DNA from: Paraburkholderia sp. BL21I4N1
GTDB lineage: Bacteria; Pseudomonadota; Gammaproteobacteria; Burkholderiales; Burkholderiaceae
DNA: 64,000 nt
Reading direction: 5' to 3'
Assembly (NCBI RefSeq): GCF_002973525.1
Contig: NZ_PVEN01000025.1
Location: forward strand, 1-64,000
Shown: piece by piece, positions 47,556-56,281 of the stretch
Layout: each line of letters starts with the position of its first letter
Position numbering within the stretch: position 1 is the stretch's first letter
The notes under the pieces: generated by a model
Seen by the model: the letters and a program-made list of their open reading frames with translations, nothing else
The model's database searches: none
Told to the model about the DNA's origin: nothing
Made by a program: the position numbers and the translations under genes

Positions 47556-48038
47556 TTGAATTTCGAACACCTTATCCAGATCAACGACCCGTTGAATCCG
47601 TTTGTCGACTCGATGACCCGCGCGCAACTGTGGGAGGGTCTCGTACTGCGCGCCGAACAGCCGCAACTGTTCGTGATAGGTCTCGACAGTTGCACGATCC
47701 TGTCGCGCGCCGGCAATGTCATCGAACGGGAACTGCACTACGGTCAGGCGACCGTGCGTGACCGCGTCACGCTGCAGGACGGCCAGAGCGTACGCTACGA
47801 CATCCTGCCGACCGCGGACCACGTCGGCGGCTCGCTGACCATGACCATCGAGCAGCCGGACGAGCTACAGCTGTTTCTGCGTTTCGAATACGCGACGACG
47901 CTGCCGGAGTCGACGGATCCCGACGCGCATCAGACGCAGGAGATCGTCAAGTCGGCGTATCGCGAGAACGATATCGATACCGTGCGACTGATCCGCCAGT
48001 TTGTGCAGACCAGGCAGGAACCGGGTTCGTTGCACTGA
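47556..48038 (+). CDS. DUF1857 / AtaL-like SRPBCC family protein
   Basis: This is a 160-residue protein with the small helix-grip fold of the SRPBCC clan. M-N-F-E-H-L-I-Q-I-N-D-P-L-N-P, then L-T-R/M-T-R-A-Q-L-W-E-G-L, is the typical start of DUF1857 proteins, which bind small ligands; function unknown. The start is TTG at 47556, with AGGAAG about 8 bases before it. Confidence 0.8.
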   Translation: MNFEHLIQINDPLNPFVDSMTRAQLWEGLVLRAEQPQLFVIGLDSCTILSRAGNVIERELHYGQATVRDRVTLQDGQSVRYDILPTADHVGGSLTMTIEQPDELQLFLRFEYATTLPESTDPDAHQTQEIVKSAYRENDIDTVRLIRQFVQTRQEPGSLH

Positions 48039-48196
48039 AGTACTGAAGCTTTGAAGTACGCGCGGGCGCCCTGCCCGCGCTGCGCATTGAGCGCAAAGAC
48101 CGCCCGTCGCAGGCGGTCGTTCATGTCTCCCCGTTACGAGTACCCAGGTCCACTTAGCTATCGAAATTCGAAACCGATGAATTTCTCTTTCTTGTA

Positions 48197-48215
48197 AATG
48201 GGAATAGTTATCATT
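48197..48215 (+). promoter_or_regulatory. Fur-box-like site before hemP
   Basis: AATGGGAATAGTTATCATT resembles the Fur 19-mer (GATAAT-type units in inverted arrangement), about 40 bases before the hemP ATG. Confidence 0.65.
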
Positions 48216-48253
48216 TAGAATTAATCCATCGAATCGACCAACAGCTAAAACGA

Positions 48254-48520
48254 ATGACCGATCTCACGCGCCCTTCCACACTCAGCCTGCGCCGCCCGGC
48301 GGCCGCGCTGACCAGCCGTCCGAAACCGTCGACGGCAACGGCAACGGCAACCGCGGCGAAGCCTGTCGCGGATCGCGCCAACGGTGCAGCCGGCACGTCA
48401 GATCGAGTTGTTCGCAGCGACGCTTTGCTGCAGGGCAATAGTCACGTCAGCATTCTGCATAACGGCGAAACCTACCAGCTGCGTGCAACGCGCTTGGGCA
48501 AGCTAATTCTGACGAAGTAA
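48254..48520 (+). CDS. hemP: hemin uptake protein HemP
   Basis: This is an 88-residue protein. The C-terminal 40 residues, with L-L-Q-G-N-S-H-V-S-I-L-H-N-G-E-T-Y-Q-L-R-A-T-R-L-G-K-L-I-L-T-K, are the HemP domain. The N-terminal half is an Ala/Thr/Pro-rich extension. HemP is needed for full haem uptake and often acts as a regulator of haem receptor genes in Burkholderia relatives. A Fur-like site lies upstream. No haem receptor follows here. Confidence 0.9.
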   Translation: MTDLTRPSTLSLRRPAAALTSRPKPSTATATATAAKPVADRANGAAGTSDRVVRSDALLQGNSHVSILHNGETYQLRATRLGKLILTK

Positions 48521-48727
48521 CACCGAACATAGCAGTACGTACCGGGTATTGTGGGGACCACCTCCTCGAGAGGTGTTAGGCAGTAGCCAGCCACGACGGC
48601 TTGCACGTGAGAACTAGACCCCTTCGTGCAGACACCAAGCCAGCCGTCGCAGCAAGCCAAGCCGCTTTTTTGGTTCTCACTCGATACGGCAACACGAAAC
48701 ATCGTGTGCCGGACATGCAGAAAATGG

Positions 48728-48766
48728 AAAAGCCGTGGAGATGAAATTCATCCCACGGCTTTTTGT
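48728..48766. terminator. bidirectional terminator between hemP and ftrD
   Basis: AAGCCGTGG and CCACGGCTT pair around a 16-base loop, with T-runs on both strands. It can end transcripts from hemP and from the convergent ftr operon. The 200 bases between hemP and this hairpin hold nothing recognised. Confidence 0.8.
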
Positions 48767-48832
48767 TTGGCGGCACGGGTCGGCTTGTTCATGCGCCTCG
48801 GCGAAGGCGATAGCGGCGCAATACCGTTGACG

Positions 48833-50239
48833 CTATTTCGAAGCCCAGCCCCAGAACATCAGCCACCATGCGCTGTCGACCACCGCGAGCGCGCCGCCGA
48901 ACCACAACATGGCGAGACCGCGCTGTACGAAGCGCTCGCTATAGCGACGCGTCACGAGCCACGCGAGCCATGCGCTCCACAGGTTGGCGATCGCCAGAAT
49001 CGCGATGCGCAGATCCGACGCCCACCACAACGACACATGTTCCGCACGCAGCAGCGACAGCGTCGTAGCCGACAAGCCGAGGAACACGCCAGCGCCGGCA
49101 ATCGGAATCAGCCCTTGCGTCAAATGATGCAAACGCACCGTGCTAAAACGCCCCAGCATGCGCGTCGCGCCCGCCAGCAACACCAGCAGCACCGTGCCGT
49201 ACACCAGCGCCGTGGCGACGATGTAGCCGATCACCATCGTGCCGTCGAGCCACGAAAACACATCGTTCTGCTCGGGATAATGCGTGAACAGGAACCACGG
49301 TGCATTGGTTTCGAGCGGCCAGGTAATGTCGTGATCGACGAGCCACGTCGCGAAGAACATCTTCAGGTCGATGAACCAGCGCGAAGCGGTCCAATGAAAC
49401 GCGCCGATCGCGATGCCGAGCAGGCCGTACAGGATCAACGCGGTGTCCCAGGCGTTCGCCTGTTTGTCGCCGAGTTGCACCACTTCCGTCGACGGCGCGC
49501 GCCACGTCAGCGCGACCGCATCGCGGTGACCGCTGCAACGGCCGCACATATGACAGTCCGACGCGCCCTTCATGTTGCGCAACGGCACGAGCGGCGCGCA
49601 ATTGATCGGAATCACGCGATGCCCATGCTCGCCGTTCTTGTACGAATGACGCCACGCGGCTTCATCGACTTTGTAGTGGAACGGCGCGAGGCGCGCCAGA
49701 AGCGAAAAAACCCCGTTGACGGGGCACAGATACTTGCACCAGACGCGCTTCTCGCGCCCGTAGAGCAAACCGATAATCATCGCCGCGAACGTCGAGCCGC
49801 CCAACACCAGCAGCACGGCTTTCGGATACTGGTAGACGCTCACCATCTGACCGTAGATCGTGGTGATGCCGAACGCGACGAAGGGCCAGCCGCCCCAGCG
49901 CATCCAGCGCGGAATCGCCCAGCCGCGACCGTACTTGCTGGCGAATTCGGCGAGCGCGCCTTCCGGACACAGCACGCCGCACCAGACACGTCCGAGCATT
50001 ACCATCGACAGCAGAACGAACGGCCACCAGATGCCCCAGAACACGAACTGCGCGGCGAGCGTCAGGTTGGTCCACAGATGCGCGGTGTCGTCCGGCAGCG
50101 GCATCACCGCCGGCACGAGAATCAGAAACGCGTACACCGCCACCACCACCCACTGGATGCCGCGAATCGCGGAACCATGACGCTGCATCCATTGCCCGGC
50201 CGCGGCGAGGCGCCCCGGACGGGTCATCACGCGACTCAT
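48833..50239 (-). CDS. ftrD: FtrD, polyferredoxin-type membrane protein of ferrous iron uptake
   Basis: This is a 468-residue inner-membrane protein with about nine helices and ferredoxin-type Cys clusters: W-C-G-V-L-C-P-E-G (about 88-96), W-C-K-Y-L-C-P-V-N and C-H-M-C-G-R-C-S-G. It is thought to reduce iron in the FtrABCD system during passage through FtrC. It is the last gene of the operon; the start overlaps the ftrC stop by four bases. Confidence 0.9.
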   Translation of the reverse strand: MSRVMTRPGRLAAAGQWMQRHGSAIRGIQWVVVAVYAFLILVPAVMPLPDDTAHLWTNLTLAAQFVFWGIWWPFVLLSMVMLGRVWCGVLCPEGALAEFASKYGRGWAIPRWMRWGGWPFVAFGITTIYGQMVSVYQYPKAVLLVLGGSTFAAMIIGLLYGREKRVWCKYLCPVNGVFSLLARLAPFHYKVDEAAWRHSYKNGEHGHRVIPINCAPLVPLRNMKGASDCHMCGRCSGHRDAVALTWRAPSTEVVQLGDKQANAWDTALILYGLLGIAIGAFHWTASRWFIDLKMFFATWLVDHDITWPLETNAPWFLFTHYPEQNDVFSWLDGTMVIGYIVATALVYGTVLLVLLAGATRMLGRFSTVRLHHLTQGLIPIAGAGVFLGLSATTLSLLRAEHVSLWWASDLRIAILAIANLWSAWLAWLVTRRYSERFVQRGLAMLWFGGALAVVDSAWWLMFWGWASK

Positions 50240-51081
50240 ACTGCGCGCCCCGCCGCTTGCTGCGCCGGCTTGCGATTCGCACGACGCACCAGCAGGTAGA
50301 CGATCGCCCAGTACACGGCATAAGCGAGCAGGTTCATCAACGCCGGATGCGCGCGATAACCGGTGAGCGTCGCGACCAGCGAACCGAGGGTGCTCGAATC
50401 ATCGAGAATCGCCGACGAGTTCCACATCTGGTCGACGAGCGTCGGCAGGAATTCCTTGTCGATCAGCTTGTCGACGCCGGTCTGGAACAAGCCCGCGCCA
50501 AGGAACAGCAGCATCATTTCGGTGACGCGGAAAAACAGCCGCCACGAAAAGAACTTGCCGCCCAGTTGCAGCACGTAGAAGGTCAGGAACGCGAGACCGA
50601 GGCCGATCACGACCGCGAGCATCTGACTGCCGTCCACGTGACCCGATTGACCGAAGCCCAGCCCGTACAGAAAGATCACCGTCTCACTGCCCTCGCGCGC
50701 GATCGCCAGCGCCACCAGCAACGCGACGCCCCACCAGTTCGAATCGCGCTGACTCTTTCGCAGCGACTGTTCCATGTCGCGCTTGAGCGAGCGGCCATGC
50801 TGCTTCATCCACAGCACCATCTGCACGATCAGCACGCAGGCGACCAGCACCATCGCAGTCTGGAAATAATCCTGGGCGTCGCCCGACAGCACTTCGGTAA
50901 AACCGACCAGCGCGGCGCCGAGCGCCACGGCCGCGATCAACCCGGCCACCACGCCGCCCCACAGGTACGGCAAACCGCGACGCGCATCGTCGTCGCCATT
51001 TTTCAGCCACGCGTACAGGATGCCGACGACCAGCAACGCCTCGACACTTTCCCGCCACACGATGAATAGAATCTGCCCCAT
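50236..51081 (-). CDS. ftrC: FtrC, FTR1-family iron permease
   Basis: This is a 281-residue inner-membrane permease with seven helices and the two R-E-x-x-E motifs of the FTR1 family: W-R-E-S-V-E-A-L-L near the N-terminus and A-R-E-G-S-E-T-V-I at about 130. It moves iron across the inner membrane together with FtrA, FtrB and FtrD. Confidence 0.95.
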   Translation of the reverse strand: MGQILFIVWRESVEALLVVGILYAWLKNGDDDARRGLPYLWGGVVAGLIAAVALGAALVGFTEVLSGDAQDYFQTAMVLVACVLIVQMVLWMKQHGRSLKRDMEQSLRKSQRDSNWWGVALLVALAIAREGSETVIFLYGLGFGQSGHVDGSQMLAVVIGLGLAFLTFYVLQLGGKFFSWRLFFRVTEMMLLFLGAGLFQTGVDKLIDKEFLPTLVDQMWNSSAILDDSSTLGSLVATLTGYRAHPALMNLLAYAVYWAIVYLLVRRANRKPAQQAAGRAV

Positions 51082-51147
51082 CTAACTCTCCTCGACTGCT
51101 TTAACGAACCCGCGACCGCCGACGGCGCGCGCTCGTGATTCAAGCCA

Positions 51148-51480
51148 CTACTTCGCGACGATCACGCCCTGCGCCTGCTGGTGGAAGTCGTCGAAAAACT
51201 TGTACTCGCCCGGCTCGAGCGGTGCGATCACCACGAACGAATCCGCGCCGGGCGCCAACACTTTTTCCTTGCGCAACTGCACGCTTTCGAATTCGGCGGC
51301 GCCTTTGCCGACGTTGTGCACTTCGATCTTGATACGCTGCCCCGCCGGCACTTCGATGCGAGCCGGGTTCAGCTTGCCGTCGTTCATTTCCAGCTTGAAG
51401 GTCGGCAAATCGGCGGCATGGGCCGCACCCGCCAGCAAGGCGGTGGTAGCGAGAAGCGCGATGTTTCGGTGAATTCTCAT
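51148..51480 (-). CDS. ftrB: FtrB, periplasmic cupredoxin
   Basis: This is a 110-residue protein. A signal peptide is cut near A-A-H-A-A (about residue 22). The mature part is a cupredoxin fold with V-E-V-P-A-G-Q-R-I-K-I-E-V-H-N and G-E-Y-K-F-F-D-D-F-H. It is the copper-oxidase-like partner of FtrA in oxidising ferrous iron before import. The gap to ftrC is 66 bases. Confidence 0.88.
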   Translation of the reverse strand: MRIHRNIALLATTALLAGAAHAADLPTFKLEMNDGKLNPARIEVPAGQRIKIEVHNVGKGAAEFESVQLRKEKVLAPGADSFVVIAPLEPGEYKFFDDFHQQAQGVIVAK

Positions 51481-51598
51481 TGGCCTTTCCGGAAAAACGC
51501 GGCGCGCCGGGCTTGATTCCCAGCGCGCCGCCTGCTGCAGTCAGTCACTTCCGATCACGATCACATCACGACGCACGACGCGTGACGAACCGCGACGA

Positions 51599-52147
51599 TC
51601 AGTAGCCGCCCTTCTTGCCGATACCGGCGAAGGTGAAGTCGTAGTCGAGCGTGATCGGCTTGAACCACGCGCCCACGCCGGTTTCCTTGTCGACGTGACG
51701 GCCGAAAGCCATGTGGCCCGTTTGCATCGGCGCCTCGACGATCAACTTCAGGTGGTATTTGCCCGGCCCTTGCAGCTTGACGTTGTCGCCGTAGTGCGGA
51801 CCGTCGTTGGCGACCATCGCCATCATGTCGCCCTTCTGCGTCTGATTCGAACCGGCCTTCGTCAGCTCGTAACGCACTTGTAGATACGGCATCCAGTCGC
51901 CTTCGGCGAAACCGGTCGGGTTGTTTTTGACAGCGTGAATATCGGCTTCCAGATGAACGTCCGAATCAGACGCCTTGCGCATCATGCCTTCGGGTTCCAT
52001 CGTGATCGGCTGCAGGTAGACGGCGCCGATCTCCATGCCACCCTGGATCTGCTGCTTGCCGATCGGATATTCCGCGGCCGATGCCGAGAGCGCCGCGACG
52101 GCGGCTACTGCTGCTGCGCCACCGCGCACAAATGAAGAAATCCGCAT
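51599..52147 (-). CDS. ftrA: FtrA, periplasmic P19-type iron-binding protein
   Basis: This is a 182-residue protein. The signal peptide ends near residue 24 (S-A-S-A-A). The mature part is a P19/Tpd-type Ig-like domain with the iron-site residues in E-A-D-I-H-A-V and Y-Q/W-M-P-Y-L, and M-A-F-G-R-H near the end. It catches ferrous iron in the periplasm. It is the first gene of ftrABCD; a Fur-like site lies upstream. Confidence 0.9.
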   Translation of the reverse strand: MRISSFVRGGAAAVAAVAALSASAAEYPIGKQQIQGGMEIGAVYLQPITMEPEGMMRKASDSDVHLEADIHAVKNNPTGFAEGDWMPYLQVRYELTKAGSNQTQKGDMMAMVANDGPHYGDNVKLQGPGKYHLKLIVEAPMQTGHMAFGRHVDKETGVGAWFKPITLDYDFTFAGIGKKGGY

Positions 52148-52281
52148 TGAAACTCCTAGTTTTTATCAGTGAGACTGGAATGAAACCCATTGGAATAGTG
52201 CGGTCAGGCACGTCTCGGCTGGCGCGGCCATTATCTTTCAAAAAACCCACATGCCGTAAGCAAGGCGCATACCAAAACGTT

Positions 52282-52300
52282 AATGCGAACCATTCTCAAT
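52282..52300 (-). promoter_or_regulatory. Fur-box-like site before ftrA
   Basis: Read on the minus strand, ATTGAGAATGGTTCGCATT matches the Fur-type site before bfd (AATGATAATAATTCGCATT) at 15 of 19 positions. It lies about 135 bases upstream of the ftrA start. Confidence 0.65.
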
Positions 52301-52517
52301 ATTGAATGAGTTTATCATCGATCGCTAGTGAGGACAAATTGGGACGTGCGCAAAGCCTTATGGCAGCGGGGTCTTAAGGCTTTCTTAAGGAAACGTCCGA
52401 AAACGGCGACAGATGCCGAGCCGACCCGGTGTCGGGTAGCTGTCGGTCTGCCAGGTGGTGTTATGTAGGGAGGTTGTCGGGCCAGTGTCGGGCACTTGCC
52501 GATGCTTTGTCCGATGT

Positions 52518-52549
52518 CAAAAGAAAAGGCGCGGCAGACTGCCGCGCCT
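52518..52549 (-). terminator. Rho-independent terminator after uvrB
   Basis: On the minus strand AGGCGCGGCAG pairs with CTGCCGCGCCT and is followed by TTTTCTTTT, 31 bases after the uvrB stop. Confidence 0.88.
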
Positions 52550-52579
52550 CGCATGCCGACGATCCATAAATCAGACGGA

Positions 52580-54670
52580 TCAGACGCCGGAGATGTGATC
52601 GCCGACGTTCGCGCCGAACACGCGTTGGCGCAGCAGCGCCAATTGGTCGCGGGTCTGCGCGGCTTTCTCGAATTCCAGATTCTTGGCGTGCTCCATCATC
52701 TGCTTTTCGAGGCGCTTGAGTTCCTTGGCGAGTTGCTTCTCGGACATGTCCTCGAACTTCGCGCGCGTTTGCTGTTCCTTCAGTTCGGCGCGCGCGTCGT
52801 CGACGTTATACACACCGTCGATAATGTCGCGAATCCGCTTGACCACGCCGCGCGGCGTGATGCCGTTCGCAACATTGAAGGCGGTCTGTTTGGTGCGCCG
52901 CCGCTCGGTTTCGTCGATCGCGCGACGCATCGAGTCGGTGATCTTGTCGCCGTACAGAATCGCCTTGCCGTTCACGTTGCGCGCCGCCCGGCCGATGGTC
53001 TGAATCAGCGAGCGCTCGGCGCGCAGGAAGCCTTCCTTGTCCGCGTCGAGAATCGCGACCAGCGACACTTCCGGAATATCCAGCCCTTCGCGCAGCAGGT
53101 TGATCCCGACCAGCACGTCGAATGTGCCCAGGCGCAGATCGCGGATGATCTCGACCCGCTCCACCGTATCGATGTCGCTATGCAGATAGCGCACCTTGAC
53201 GCCGTGATCGGCCAGAAACTCGGTCAACTGCTCGGCCATGCGCTTGGTCAGCACGGTGACCAGCACGCGGTCGCCGACCTTGACGCGTTCGTTGATCTCG
53301 CCCAGCACGTCGTCCACCTGGCTGCGCGCCGGCCGCACTTCGATTTCCGGATCGACGAGCCCGGTGGGTCGCACCAGTTGTTCGGCCACCTGGCCGGCGG
53401 TTTTCTTCTCGTAGTCCGCCGGCGTGGCCGACACGAACACCACCTGACGCATCTTGCGCTCGAACTCGTTGAACTTGAGCGGCCGGTTGTCCAACGCCGA
53501 CGGCAAACGGAAACCGTAGTCGACGAGGTTCTCCTTGCGCGCCCGGTCGCCGTTGTACATGCCGTTCAACTGACCGATCAGCACGTGCGATTCGTCGAGC
53601 AGCATGATCGCGTCCGGCGGCAGGTAGTCGACCAGCGTGGGCGGCGGCTCGCCGGGCGCCGCGCCCGAAAAATGCCGCGAGTAGTTTTCGATGCCTTTGC
53701 AGAAACCCAGCTCCTGCAGCATTTCCAGATCGAAGCGGGTACGCTGCTCGAGGCGCTGCGCTTCGACCAGCTTGCCGTCGCCATAGAAAAACTCGAGCCG
53801 CTCGCGCAGCTCGTTCTTGATGGTTTCGACCGCGCGCATCACCGTATCGCGCGGCGTTACATAGTGCGACGACGGATACACCGTGAAACGCGCAATCTTC
53901 TGACGCACGCGGCCGGTGAGCGGATCGAATAGTTGCAGCGTTTCGACTTCGTCGTCGAACAGCTCGAGGCGCACCGCCATCTCGGCATGCTCGGCCGGGA
54001 AAATGTCGATGGTATCGCCGCGCACGCGGAACGAGCCGCGCTGGAAGTCGGCTTCGTTGCGGTTGTACTGCATCGCGATCAGCCGCGCGATGATGTCGCG
54101 CTGGCCCAGTTTGTCGCCGGTGCGCAGCGTCAGAATCATCTTGTGGTATTCGGACGGATTGCCGATACCGTAAATCGCCGACACCGTCGCCACGATTATC
54201 ACGTCGCGCCGCTCCAGCAGGCTCTTGGTGGCCGACAGCCGCATCTGTTCGATGTGCTCGTTGATCGATGAGTCCTTTTCAATGAACAGGTCGCGCTGCG
54301 GCACATACGCTTCCGGCTGGTAGTAGTCGTAGTACGAAACGAAGTACTCGACCGCGTTGCGCGGGAAAAACTCGCGGAACTCCGAATAAAGCTGCGCGGC
54401 AAGCGTCTTGTTCGGCGCGAACACGATCGCCGGACGACCCAGCCGGGCGATCGTGTTCGCCATCGTGAAGGTCTTGCCGGAGCCGGTCACGCCGAGCAGC
54501 GTCTGGAACGACAGACCGTCTTCGACGCCTTCGACGAGCGTGTCGATCGCCGTGGGCTGGTCGCCGGCCGGCGGGTACGGCTGGTATAGCTGGAACGGCG
54601 AGCCTTCGAACGTGACGAACTTGGATTCGTCGAGCGCGTCTTCGGCTTCAGTGTGGTGTTGTTCGGACAT
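52580..54670 (-). CDS. uvrB: excinuclease ABC subunit B
   Basis: This is a 696-residue helicase-like subunit of nucleotide excision repair. It verifies damage handed over by UvrA and recruits UvrC. Walker A is G-V-T-G-S-G-K-T (about 58-65), the beta-hairpin Y-Y-D-Y-Y-Q-P-E-A-Y-V-P is conserved, helicase motifs include D-E-S-H-V and Q-T-I-G-R-A-A-R-N, and the UvrC-binding UVR domain is at the C-terminus. The start is the Met of MSEQHHTEAE. Confidence 0.98.
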   Translation of the reverse strand: MSEQHHTEAEDALDESKFVTFEGSPFQLYQPYPPAGDQPTAIDTLVEGVEDGLSFQTLLGVTGSGKTFTMANTIARLGRPAIVFAPNKTLAAQLYSEFREFFPRNAVEYFVSYYDYYQPEAYVPQRDLFIEKDSSINEHIEQMRLSATKSLLERRDVIIVATVSAIYGIGNPSEYHKMILTLRTGDKLGQRDIIARLIAMQYNRNEADFQRGSFRVRGDTIDIFPAEHAEMAVRLELFDDEVETLQLFDPLTGRVRQKIARFTVYPSSHYVTPRDTVMRAVETIKNELRERLEFFYGDGKLVEAQRLEQRTRFDLEMLQELGFCKGIENYSRHFSGAAPGEPPPTLVDYLPPDAIMLLDESHVLIGQLNGMYNGDRARKENLVDYGFRLPSALDNRPLKFNEFERKMRQVVFVSATPADYEKKTAGQVAEQLVRPTGLVDPEIEVRPARSQVDDVLGEINERVKVGDRVLVTVLTKRMAEQLTEFLADHGVKVRYLHSDIDTVERVEIIRDLRLGTFDVLVGINLLREGLDIPEVSLVAILDADKEGFLRAERSLIQTIGRAARNVNGKAILYGDKITDSMRRAIDETERRRTKQTAFNVANGITPRGVVKRIRDIIDGVYNVDDARAELKEQQTRAKFEDMSEKQLAKELKRLEKQMMEHAKNLEFEKAAQTRDQLALLRQRVFGANVGDHISGV

Positions 54671-54982
54671 GTGGGGCGGCACCGGGCCTTGGGCAAAGAA
54701 CTATTCTAACGGGTTGCGCGAGTGCGGGCTGAGCGGGTCCGCGTAGAGGTTGAGACTCGATTCCTGACTACCACCTGGCGCCCAGCTGCCTGTTTTTCAA
54801 GCAATTAATTCCCCTCAACAGGCCGCGTCGGCCGAAAAATGGTCGTGAATTCGTTACAATGCGAAGTTGCGCTCGCTCGCAGCCGCCCGCCACCCGCCTG
54901 CTTTTTTTCGTCAGACGCCGCTGTTCGGGCCGCCCCGCGCGCGATGCCGCCGCCCTCTTTTCACTACTGCTGCCCACCCATC

Positions 54983-56182
54983 ATGTCTCTGTTCTCCGCC
55001 GTCGAACTTGCTCCCCGCGACCCGATTCTGGGCCTGAACGAAGCTTTTAACGCCGATGCGCGCGCCACCAAGGTCAATCTTGGCGTCGGCGTGTACTTCA
55101 ATGAAGAAGGCAAGATTCCGCTGCTACGCGCCGTGCGCGACGCCGAACGGGCGCGCGTCGAAGCTGCGCTGCCGCGCGGCTATCTGCCGATCGAAGGCAT
55201 CGCCGCCTACGACGCAGCCGTGCAAACGCTGCTGCTCGGCAACGACTCGGCGCTGATCGCGGCCGGTCGCGTCGTGACGGCGCAGGCACTGGGCGGCACG
55301 GGCGCGCTGAAGATCGGCGCGGACTTCCTGAAGCGCCTGGATCCGAACGCCAAGGTCGCGATCAGCGACCCGAGCTGGGAAAACCACCGTGCGCTGTTCG
55401 AAAGCGCAGGCTTTGAAGTCCTGTCGTACCCGTACTACGACGCGCAAACGCATGGCGTGAACTTCCAAGGCATGCTGGGCGCGCTGAACAGCTACGCGGC
55501 GGGCACGGTTGTCGTGCTGCACGCGTGCTGCCACAACCCGACCGGCGTCGACCTCAGCGTCGAGCAATGGAAGCAGGTGGTCGAAGTCGTCAAGGCGCGC
55601 AATCTGGTGCCGTTCCTCGACATCGCTTATCAAGGTTTCGGCGACAACATCGAATCCGATGCCGCCGCCGTGCGCCTGTTCGCCGCGTCGGAACTGAACG
55701 TGTTCGTGTCGTCGTCGTTCTCGAAGTCGTTCTCGCTGTACGGCGAGCGCATTGGCGCGCTGTCCATCATCACCGCGAGCAAGGAAGAATCCTCGCGCGT
55801 GCTGTCGCAGCTCAAGCGCGTGATCCGCACGAACTACTCGAACCCGCCCACGCATGGCGGCTCGGTGGTTGCAGCGGTGCTCGCGTCGGCCGACCTGCGC
55901 GCCACGTGGGAAACGGAACTGGGCGAAATGCGCGATCGCATCCGCGCCATGCGCAACGGTCTGGTCGAACGCCTGAAGGCAAGCGGCGTGGATCGCGACT
56001 TCAGCTTCGTGAACGCGCAACGCGGCATGTTCTCTTACTCGGGTCTGACGGCGCCGCAAGTGGACCGTCTGCGCGAGGAGTTCGGCATCTATGCGGTGAG
56101 CACCGGTCGTATCTGCGTGGCTGCGCTGAACACGCGCAATCTCGACGCAGTGGCTAACGCGATCGCTCACGTGTTGAAGTAA
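54983..56182 (+). CDS. aromatic/aspartate amino acid aminotransferase
   Basis: This is a 399-residue PLP enzyme of class I (AspC/TyrB group). It has L-G-V-G-V-Y near the N-terminus, C-C-H-N-P-T-G, the D-I-A-Y-Q-G-F block and the Schiff-base Lys in S-S-S-F-S-K-S-F-S-L-Y. It transfers amino groups between aromatic or acidic amino acids and 2-oxoglutarate. TyrB and AspC cannot be told apart by eye. The start MSLFSAVELA is the standard one; a terminator follows the stop. Confidence 0.93.
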   Translation: MSLFSAVELAPRDPILGLNEAFNADARATKVNLGVGVYFNEEGKIPLLRAVRDAERARVEAALPRGYLPIEGIAAYDAAVQTLLLGNDSALIAAGRVVTAQALGGTGALKIGADFLKRLDPNAKVAISDPSWENHRALFESAGFEVLSYPYYDAQTHGVNFQGMLGALNSYAAGTVVVLHACCHNPTGVDLSVEQWKQVVEVVKARNLVPFLDIAYQGFGDNIESDAAAVRLFAASELNVFVSSSFSKSFSLYGERIGALSIITASKEESSRVLSQLKRVIRTNYSNPPTHGGSVVAAVLASADLRATWETELGEMRDRIRAMRNGLVERLKASGVDRDFSFVNAQRGMFSYSGLTAPQVDRLREEFGIYAVSTGRICVAALNTRNLDAVANAIAHVLK

Positions 56183-56230
56183 GAAGGCATTCAGACGCGC
56201 GGCTTGTTCCCCGCGCGCTGTCCCGACGTG

Positions 56231-56260
56231 AAAACGGCGCCCTTAGGGGCGCCGTTTTTC
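56231..56260. terminator. bidirectional terminator after the aminotransferase
   Basis: AAACGGCGCCC pairs with GGGGCGCCGTTT around TTA, with T-runs on the plus strand and A-runs that give Ts on the minus strand. It serves both the aminotransferase and the convergent patatin gene. Confidence 0.9.
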
Positions 56261-56281
56261 GTTTGTGGCTTGCGATCTTTA

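Noticed and set aside
48098..48119. GACCGCC/GGCGGTC hairpin after the DUF1857 gene as a terminator
   Set aside because: A stem is present but no T-run follows, and there is no independent support.
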